Positions 7,973 to 11,665 of a DNA stretch of 11,665 nucleotides are shown piece after piece. The stretch lies in contig CAZKBM010000086.1 of the NCBI GenBank assembly GCA_964550985.1, forward strand, positions 1 through 11,665, in the 5' to 3' direction. The notes under the pieces are model-generated. The model did not search any database. It saw only the letters and a list, made by a program, of their open reading frames with translations, and had not been told where the DNA came from. How positions within the stretch are numbered: the stretch's first letter is position 1; every line of letters starts with the position of its first letter. Origin of the DNA: JAAYCI01 sp964550985. Lineage in GTDB: Bacteria; Bacillota; Clostridia; Oscillospirales; Ruminococcaceae. The translations under genes were made by a program, and so were the position numbers.

Positions 7973-8074
7973 AGGGGGTAGTTCCTCCTGTTTGCACACC
8001 TGCCTTATAAAGGGGCCATATGGGCCATACTTTTGGGCGGGTGAAGCCGTTTCAATTGTATCATAACAGGTTTT

Positions 8075-8103
8075 ATTATACAACGCTTTACTGATTTAGT
8101 CAA
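8075..8103 (-). promoter_or_regulatory. Sigma-A promoter of the histidine operon
   Basis: On the - strand, TTGACT (8103-8098) is followed by exactly 17 nt and a perfect TATAAT (8080-8075). Transcription should begin near 8068, giving a 5' UTR of about 95 nt before the hisZG ATG. The surrounding DNA (8050-8140) is much more AT-rich than the coding regions. A TTAGT/ACTAA inverted repeat (8096-8100 and 8108-8112) straddles the -35 box and could be an operator. The UTR is too short for a classical T-box, and no T-box consensus is visible. Confidence 0.88.
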
Positions 8104-8142
8104 GTAAACTAATAAATTTAAAAAGTTGTAGAACTACCCAAT

Positions 8143-8168
8143 TACTAGGTAAGCGAACCTTACCAGTA
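8143..8168. repeat. Bulged inverted repeat upstream of the his promoter, possible operator
   Basis: TACT-A-GGTAAG (8143-8153) and CTTACC-AGTA (8159-8168) form a 10-bp stem with a single bulged A and a CGAAC loop. It lies about 40 bp upstream of the -35 box of the his promoter. No T tract follows on either strand, so it is not an intrinsic terminator. Position and symmetry suggest a regulator-binding site, but the regulator is unknown. Confidence 0.4.
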
Positions 8169-8171
8169 GGG

Positions 8172-8266
8172 CCGCCAAACACCTCTTTTCTGCCTTGTGC
8201 CACAGGGGGGAGGCAATGCTTTTAGGGGGAAATTGACTTTTTGGGGCAAGCCGTGGTATTTGGCGG
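8172..8266. repeat. 12-bp inverted repeats bounding a 95-bp non-coding segment
   Basis: CCGCCAAACACC (8172-8183) is matched by GGTATTTGGCGG (8255-8266): 11 of 12 positions are complementary, and the remaining one can be a G-U wobble in the - strand RNA. Between them lies G-rich sequence on the + strand, with a second, weaker nested pairing (CTTGTGCC near 8195 with GGGCAAG near 8244). It could be a folded 3' UTR of the ABC-F mRNA, a small structured RNA, or a miniature element. No target-site duplication and no ORF are evident. Confidence 0.4.
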
Positions 8267-8296
8267 TATATCTAATATTTTAGATGACATGAGGTA

Positions 8297-9901
8297 CTAG
8301 GGCAGGCTAAAGCGCCTGGTTGCCACATTTTGTGTAAAACGGGCGTCATGCTCTACAAACAAAAGGCTGGCGGCACTTTGCAAAACGGCGTCTTCTAGCT
8401 GTTCACGGCTATGCACATCAATATAATTTAGGGGTTCATCCCAAACAAACAGGTGGGCGGGTTTTGCAAGCGAGGCCGCCAGGCACACCTTCTTTTTTTG
8501 CCCCGCACTATAGGTTTGCATGGGCCGGGCAAAGGCCTCCCGGCTAAAATTCAGCTTGCGCAGCAGGGCCAAAAACAGGCTTTCCTCCAGGTTTTGGGCA
8601 GCGGCAAACCGCCGCAAGTCCCCCTGCAAAAATGCCGTATCCTGCGGCACGGCGCTTAGCACCAGCCCGCCCATGCGGTGCAGCGCCCCGCCACTTGGAC
8701 AAAGCTGACCCTGCAGCAGTTTTAAGAGGCTGCTTTTGCCGCTGCCGTTGCCCCCTGTAAGGGCCACCCGCTCCCCCGCCTCTATTTGGAAGTTCAGGTT
8801 TTGAAGCAGCAGTGCCTCCCCATAGCCAAAGCTTAGCCCTTCGGCCCGCAGCAGGCATTTTTTGGTAGGGGGCAAAGGGTGCAGCCGCAGGGGCGGGGCC
8901 TCCTCTATGTTTTTTAGCAGCGTTTCCTTTTGGGCAATCTCCTTTTCTCGCCTCTGCAGTATGGATTTGCTGCGCTGCATCATCTTTGCCGCCTGGTGGC
9001 CCACATAGCCGCGGTCCAGCATGGCTGTGCCCCCGTTGTAGCTGTTCTTCTGCCCACCTATTTTGCTTTTTTCTACCTTATCACTCCAGCGCTTGGTTTG
9101 GGCCGCGGCTTCGCGCAGGCGGCCAATGCTGCCCTCCAGCTTTTTATTTTCGGCCCTCTCAAAGGCATCCTGCCTTTGGCGGTTTTCCCGCCAGGAGCTA
9201 TAGTTGCCCTTTTGCAGTTCTATATCTGCCCGGTTGATGGAGAGCACATGGTCTATGGCCTCGTCTAAAAAGGCGCGGTCGTGGCTAACCACAATAAAGC
9301 CCTGCTTGCTTTTTAGCCAGCGGGCTACACTGGCGCGTCCCGCCGCGTCCAAATGGTCGGTGGGCTCGTCAATCAGCCAAAAGCGGTGCTTTTTTAAAAA
9401 CAGCGCTGCCAGTTGCAGCTTTACCCCCTCCCCGCCTGAAAGGCTGCTATAGGGCCTGTTCAGCACCTCGGCCTCTACCTCCAACCTGCCCAGCTCGGCG
9501 GCCAGGTTTTCCTCTATGGTATAGCCGCCCGCAGCCGCATAGGCGCTTTCTATCTCGCCGTACTCCTCTATGGCGGCCACCGTGCCAACTTCGGCCAGCT
9601 CCCGCATTTTTTCCTCCCATTCCTCAAAAGGGGCCACAATACCGCGGGCCAGTTGCAGGGCCGTGCCCGCCTGCCCCGCCAGCACAGGGGGAAAATAGTC
9701 AAACTCCTCCTGGGAAAGAATCTCTCCGCTGCCGTGCAGCACCCCGCGCAGCAGGTTTAAAAAGGTGGTTTTCCCCCGCCCGTTGCGGCCCACCAGGCCC
9801 AGCCGCCAGCGGCTGTCCAGTTCTAAATTTACGTTTTGAAATACCGGTTGCATGGCGCCGGGGTAGGTGAAAGAACAGTTCCGAACCTGTATGAGTGACA
9901 T
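8297..9901 (-). CDS. Lsa-type ABC-F ATPase, probable ribosomal protection (antibiotic resistance) protein
   Basis: This 534-residue protein has two ABC ATPase domains in tandem and no membrane segments, the ABC-F layout. Domain 1 shows Walker A GRNGRGKT (38-45), signature LSGGE (154-158), Walker B ending in DEP with E179, and H207. A charged interdomain linker (about 211-345) follows; its tip, near 285-315, would reach toward the ribosomal peptidyl-transferase centre. Domain 2 shows Walker A GGNGSGKS (383-390), signature YSAGQKKK (464-471), Walker B with E489 and H518. The GRNGRGKT form and the WDEPLNYID stretch after the second Walker B resemble Lsa/CplR-type proteins, which dislodge lincosamides, streptogramin A and pleuromutilins. 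The ATG has AAGGCGG 8 nt upstream. The gene has its own promoter, and its leader looks like an attenuator, which supports a drug-inducible role. The substrate range is inferred. A housekeeping ABC-F is less likely. Confidence 0.88.
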   Translation of the reverse strand: MSLIQVRNCSFTYPGAMQPVFQNVNLELDSRWRLGLVGRNGRGKTTFLNLLRGVLHGSGEILSQEEFDYFPPVLAGQAGTALQLARGIVAPFEEWEEKMRELAEVGTVAAIEEYGEIESAYAAAGGYTIEENLAAELGRLEVEAEVLNRPYSSLSGGEGVKLQLAALFLKKHRFWLIDEPTDHLDAAGRASVARWLKSKQGFIVVSHDRAFLDEAIDHVLSINRADIELQKGNYSSWRENRQRQDAFERAENKKLEGSIGRLREAAAQTKRWSDKVEKSKIGGQKNSYNGGTAMLDRGYVGHQAAKMMQRSKSILQRREKEIAQKETLLKNIEEAPPLRLHPLPPTKKCLLRAEGLSFGYGEALLLQNLNFQIEAGERVALTGGNGSGKSSLLKLLQGQLCPSGGALHRMGGLVLSAVPQDTAFLQGDLRRFAAAQNLEESLFLALLRKLNFSREAFARPMQTYSAGQKKKVCLAASLAKPAHLFVWDEPLNYIDVHSREQLEDAVLQSAASLLFVEHDARFTQNVATRRFSLP

Positions 9902-9945
9902 TTATTTTACCGCCTTTTTTTGCTATAGCCAGTTGGCTATCCAGT

Positions 9946-9988
9946 ATAAAAACAAAAACACCACCGGCAGGCAGCACGGCGGTGTTTT
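9946..9988 (-). terminator. Rho-independent terminator within the ABC-F leader (attenuator)
   Basis: On the - strand a 12-bp stem (9988-9977 with 9966-9955, one G-U wobble) closes a 10-nt loop and is followed by TTTTTGTTTTTAT. The wobble position would be an A-C mismatch on the other strand, so the structure is built to work in the - direction. It ends about 45 nt before the ABC-F start and downstream of the gene's own promoter, so it would stop the gene's own transcription unless relieved. It could also be read as a terminator for nrdR. Confidence 0.82.
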
Positions 9989-10048
9989 GGGCGGTTTTGG
10001 GCGCACTGCAAACAACAGGCGCAAAACGGCACAAAAAAAGAACTACCA

Positions 10049-10174
10049 CTACGGCGCTGCCCACAAACAAACCCAGAACACCGCAGCTATGGCGCAGCGG
10101 CGGAGAGGTTTGTACTGTACAAAGGTTTTACACCTTTTAGGCAGACATGCGCAAGTTGGTAATTCCCCTTTCAT
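10049..10174 (-). CDS. Candidate leader peptide upstream of the ABC-F gene (41 codons)
   Basis: ATG at 10174 opens a 41-codon frame ending at TAG (10051-10049). The product begins MKGELPTCACLPK, is Cys-rich and ends in a hydrophobic WVCLWAAP stretch. It starts within about 10 nt of the predicted 5' end of the mRNA, so translation would be leaderless or weak; only AAGAG precedes it. A second, much shorter option is TTG at 10154, 10 nt after a GGGG element, encoding five codons (MRMSA) and ending at TAA (10139-10137). Leader peptides of a few to a few dozen residues precede several ABC-F and Erm resistance genes. Expression of either frame here is an inference. Confidence 0.35.
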   Translation of the reverse strand: MKGELPTCACLPKRCKTFVQYKPLRRCAIAAVFWVCLWAAP

Positions 10175-10187
10175 CTCTTTGTTAGAA

Positions 10188-10216
10188 AGTGTAGCAAAAC
10201 GCAAAGGCTTTGTCAA
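10188..10216 (-). promoter_or_regulatory. Sigma-A promoter of the ABC-F gene
   Basis: On the - strand a perfect TTGACA (10216-10211) is followed by exactly 17 nt and TACACT (10193-10188). It begins 18 nt after the nrdR stop codon, so the ABC-F gene need not depend on nrdR transcription. Initiation is expected around 10180-10183, only a few nucleotides before an ATG. Confidence 0.88.
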
Positions 10217-10234
10217 GGCTGGCGTTCACCCGTG

Positions 10235-10705
10235 TTACTCTTCGCCCAGGCCCTGCTTTGCCAGCAGGTTTTTCAGTTCATTCATAAAGGTGTTTACATC
10301 GCTAAACTGGCGGTAAACCGAGGCAAAGCGCACATAGGCCACCTCATCCACCGCCTTGAGCTCCCGCATGGCAAGCTCACCCACCTCCATGGAGGACACC
10401 TCGCGCTCGTAGGTGCTCATGAGGGTTTGCTCTATATTGTTCACCATAGTTTCCAGCATTTCATAGGAGATGGGGCGCTTGTAGCTGGCGCGCATCAGCC
10501 CTTGCAGCAACTTTTCACGGTCAAAGGCCTCGCGCTGCTTATCCTTTTTCACCACCATCAGGGCCACTGTTTCCACAATTTCGTAGGTGGTAAAACGCTT
10601 GGCGCATTTCAGGCACTCCCGCCTGCGGCGAATCCTCGCCGCGTCATCTGTGGGGCGAGAATCAATCACCTTGGAATCCACCGTGCCGCAATAGGGACAT
10701 TTCAT
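10235..10705 (-). CDS. nrdR: Transcriptional repressor NrdR
   Basis: This 156-residue cytosolic repressor of ribonucleotide reductase genes uses a zinc ribbon to bind DNA and an ATP-cone to sense ATP/dATP. The zinc ribbon is complete, with C3, C6, C31 and C34 (MKCPYCG and CLKCAKRF) and the RRRREC basic stretch before the second pair. The ATP-cone covers about 46-136, with VVKKDKQREAFDREKL at its start. The length is normal for the family. The ATG at 10705 has AGGAGGT 7 nt upstream. It starts 54 nt after the isomerase-like gene on the same strand, and no convincing promoter is seen in that gap, so the two may be cotranscribed. No ribonucleotide reductase gene or paired NrdR box is visible, so its targets lie elsewhere. 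Confidence 0.97.
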   Translation of the reverse strand: MKCPYCGTVDSKVIDSRPTDDAARIRRRRECLKCAKRFTTYEIVETVALMVVKKDKQREAFDREKLLQGLMRASYKRPISYEMLETMVNNIEQTLMSTYEREVSSMEVGELAMRELKAVDEVAYVRFASVYRQFSDVNTFMNELKNLLAKQGLGEE

Positions 10706-10759
10706 CTGCCAGACCTCCTTGTATTTACCGGGTATTTTTACCGGTTTTGGCGCACAGGC

Positions 10760-11542
10760 TTACAGCAAAGCGCTAATATACTGCATGGCCCGCGCCAAAT
10801 CTTCGCCGCTGCCATAACCTTCTTGGTAGAGTTCTATAATCAAATCGCCCCTATAGCCGAGGGCCTGCAGCTTTTGAATAAAAGCCGTAAAATCAAAGCT
10901 GCCTGTGCCAGGGGGAATGCAGTCCCGCCCGGGGGCGTTATCGCTGATATGCACATGGCACACGTCTTCGCCCATGGCGTCCAGCATCTCATCGGCCGTA
11001 GCGCCAAAGCGCAGCACCTGTTTTAAGTCCAGCGTAAAGGCCGCGGCCTCCCCCAGCAGCGGGCGCATCTGGCGCACGGCGGCGGGGCTGCCCAGGCGGC
11101 AATAGTAGACGTTTTCGTGGCAGAGGGTGACGCCATAGCGCCGCCCCAGCGCCGCAAGTTCCCTAAAATGTTCGGCATATTGTTCTGCGGGGAAAGGGTG
11201 AGCCTGCTGGGCGTGGTCGCCATGGAAAACCACCTTGCCCGCCCCCAAACGGGCGCATAGTTCAAAATAGCGCTTGTACAAATCCATGCCGTCCTGCAGG
11301 CGGCGCTCATAGTGCGAGGCGAAAAAAAAACCGTCCAGCATAGAGGAAAAGGGGTGTACCGAAACCACCTCAATACCAGAAGCGCGCACGGTTTGGCAGA
11401 GTTTGGCAAGGTAGGGCTCTTCGATTTCACTAAAGGTATTTAAAAACACCTCGGTAAGGGGGCTGCCCAACCGGATGACCTGTTCCAGCGACCAGATGGT
11501 GTCATTGGGGAAAAAACAGGAGGTGGAAATTCCGCAGCGCAG
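10760..11542 (-). CDS. Sugar phosphate isomerase/epimerase-like TIM-barrel protein (xylose isomerase-like superfamily)
   Basis: This 260-residue protein belongs to the xylose isomerase-like / AP endonuclease 2 barrel superfamily. Metal-site candidates fall at strand ends: E143 (LCHEN), D172 (TLDLK), H196 and H198 (CHVHISDN) and E237 (IIELYQEG), matching the usual Glu-Asp-His-Glu set. The N-terminus LRCGISTSCFFPND is the typical first strand of the family, and it lies upstream of any ATG, GTG or usable TTG. The frame is closed by TAA at 11621-11623, and the only start with a ribosome-binding site is CTG at 11542, 6 nt after GGGGGAGG. A TTG at 11470 would delete the first strand. The substrate cannot be told from sequence; proteins of this kind act on sugars, sugar phosphates or inositols. 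It lies 54 nt upstream of nrdR. Confidence 0.8.
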   Translation of the reverse strand: MRCGISTSCFFPNDTIWSLEQVIRLGSPLTEVFLNTFSEIEEPYLAKLCQTVRASGIEVVSVHPFSSMLDGFFFASHYERRLQDGMDLYKRYFELCARLGAGKVVFHGDHAQQAHPFPAEQYAEHFRELAALGRRYGVTLCHENVYYCRLGSPAAVRQMRPLLGEAAAFTLDLKQVLRFGATADEMLDAMGEDVCHVHISDNAPGRDCIPPGTGSFDFTAFIQKLQALGYRGDLIIELYQEGYGSGEDLARAMQYISALL

Positions 11543-11665
11543 TTTGGCCCTCCCCCTTTCCTTGTTTTGTTTGATAGTATACGGCAGGGCCGGCTTTATG
11601 GGATGTTGCCCTAGAGCAAATTAACATAACATGAGTTATGCTGCTCTTGGCAGAAACGGCGAATG
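11543..11665 (-). other. Upstream region of the isomerase-like gene
   Basis: This stretch at the window edge holds the ribosome-binding site and a possible -10 element TATACT (11581-11576) with no matching -35 at the normal distance. It also has a 6-bp inverted repeat CATAAC/GTTATG (11625-11630 and 11635-11640) that could be an operator. No complete promoter can be defended, and no gene is visible before the edge. Confidence 0.35.
11549..11559 (-). promoter_or_regulatory. Ribosome-binding site deciding a CTG start
   Basis: AAAGGGGGAGG on the - strand ends 6 nt before CTG (11542-11540). This is the best-placed Shine-Dalgarno-like element for the isomerase-like gene, and it is the main reason for choosing a non-canonical start over the TTG at 11470, which would remove the conserved first beta strand. 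Confidence 0.6.

Larger units (their letters stand above)
7973..8296 (-). other. Intergenic region between the ABC-F gene and hisZG
   Basis: These 324 nt hold no convincing gene. From the ABC-F side they contain: a short ATCTAA/TTAGAT inverted repeat (8269-8284) with no T run that would make it a terminator; a 95-bp segment bounded by 12-bp near-perfect inverted repeats (8172-8183 and 8255-8266); a bulged 10-bp hairpin (8143-8168); the his promoter (8075-8103); and the hisZG 5' UTR. The UTR contains a tandem 8-nt repeat, TATGGCCC twice on the - strand, around 8018-8034, and the AGGAGG ribosome-binding site. No strong terminator for the ABC-F transcript is seen, so readthrough into the his operon is possible. 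Confidence 0.7.
9902..10182 (-). promoter_or_regulatory. Structured leader (putative ribosome-mediated attenuator) of the ABC-F gene
   Basis: About 280 nt separate the predicted transcription start from the ABC-F ATG. In RNA order it holds: an ATG immediately at the 5' end (10174); small hairpins AAAGGT/ACCTTT and TTTGTA/TACAAA (about 10107-10138); a CCGCCGC/GCTGCGG hairpin (about 10081-10104); an antiterminator candidate GCGGTGTTCTGGG (10084-10072); a T7 run with no convincing stem (10039-10033); the 5' arm of the terminator, preceded by CCCAAAA (9991-9979), which pairs with the antiterminator at 12 of 13 positions; and the terminator itself. Translation of the upstream ORF would cover the antiterminator, while ribosome stalling early in the leader would free it. 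The alternative pairing is visible in the sequence. The drug response is inferred from other ABC-F genes. Confidence 0.65.

Noticed and set aside
8005..8064. A 19-codon frame (ATG 8064 to TAA 8005) in the his leader as a histidine attenuation peptide
   Set aside because: Only two non-adjacent His codons, no ribosome-binding site (almost at the 5' end), and no downstream terminator with a U tract before hisZG.
7973..8068. T-box riboswitch upstream of the his operon
   Set aside because: The 5' UTR is only about 95 nt, with no AGGGTGGNACCGCG-type consensus and no terminator hairpin. The AGGGTGG at 1-7 is EF-Tu coding sequence.
7973..8083. N-terminal extension of hisZG from TTG at 8083 (37 extra residues)
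   Set aside because: The TTG overlaps the -10 box TATAAT and lies upstream of the predicted transcription start; the extension has no HisZ-like sequence, and ATG 7972 has AGGAGG in front.
8269..8284. ATCTAA/TTAGAT hairpin as a terminator for the ABC-F gene
   Set aside because: The stem is only 6 bp and AT-rich, and no U tract follows in the direction of transcription.
9699..10070. A 123-codon - strand frame spanning the ABC-F leader and 5' end
   Set aside because: It overlaps ABC-F in another frame, crosses the terminator, shows no family features and is not needed to explain the region; the hydrophobic start comes from T-rich leader DNA.
10706..10759. CCGG-type hairpin in the isomerase-nrdR gap as a terminator
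   Set aside because: The stem is short and bulged, and it is followed by GGTAAATAC rather than a T run; cotranscription remains more likely.
10232..11026. 264-codon + strand frame opposite nrdR and the isomerase-like gene
   Set aside because: It mirrors two real genes, and its composition reflects their reverse complement.

Overview
The window looks like a chromosomal segment of a moderately GC-rich member of the Firmicutes, most likely class Clostridia (Oscillospiraceae/Ruminococcaceae-like). The reasons are AGGAGG-type ribosome-binding sites, sigma-A promoters with 17-bp spacers, a short-form HisG that depends on HisZ, a PHP-type histidinol-phosphatase, the NrdR type, and an Lsa-like ABC-F protein. 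The taxon is an inference, not a match.

Layout. The + strand carries only the 3' end of tuf (EF-Tu, 3-239) and its strong terminator (262-296). Everything else is on the - strand, so transcription runs right to left. From the right: a TIM-barrel sugar isomerase/epimerase-like gene (11542-10760), which appears to start at CTG; nrdR (10705-10235); a sigma-A promoter and a leader of about 280 nt; an Lsa-type ABC-F ribosomal protection gene (9901-8297); a structured intergenic region of 324 nt with a near-consensus promoter; and an eight-gene histidine operon (7972-356) ordered hisZG, hisD, hisC, hisH, hisA, hisF, hisIE, hisK. This operon converges on tuf.

The histidine operon is compact. Several junctions are 4-nt start/stop overlaps (GTGA, TTGA, ATGA), one pair abuts exactly, and two fusions (HisZ-HisG and HisI-HisE) reduce the gene count. 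It encodes every step from PRPP+ATP to histidine except imidazoleglycerol-phosphate dehydratase (HisB), which is absent here and must be elsewhere or replaced.

The most interesting region is the leader of the ABC-F gene (10182-9902). It has a consensus promoter and candidate upstream ORFs. A segment (10084-10072) is complementary at 12 of 13 positions to the 5' arm of a Rho-independent terminator (9988-9946) lying just before the gene. This is the layout expected for antibiotic-responsive, ribosome-mediated attenuation, known for other ABC-F resistance genes. The HisZ-HisG fusion, the missing hisB, the CTG start and two unexplained inverted-repeat structures upstream of the his promoter are also worth a second look.
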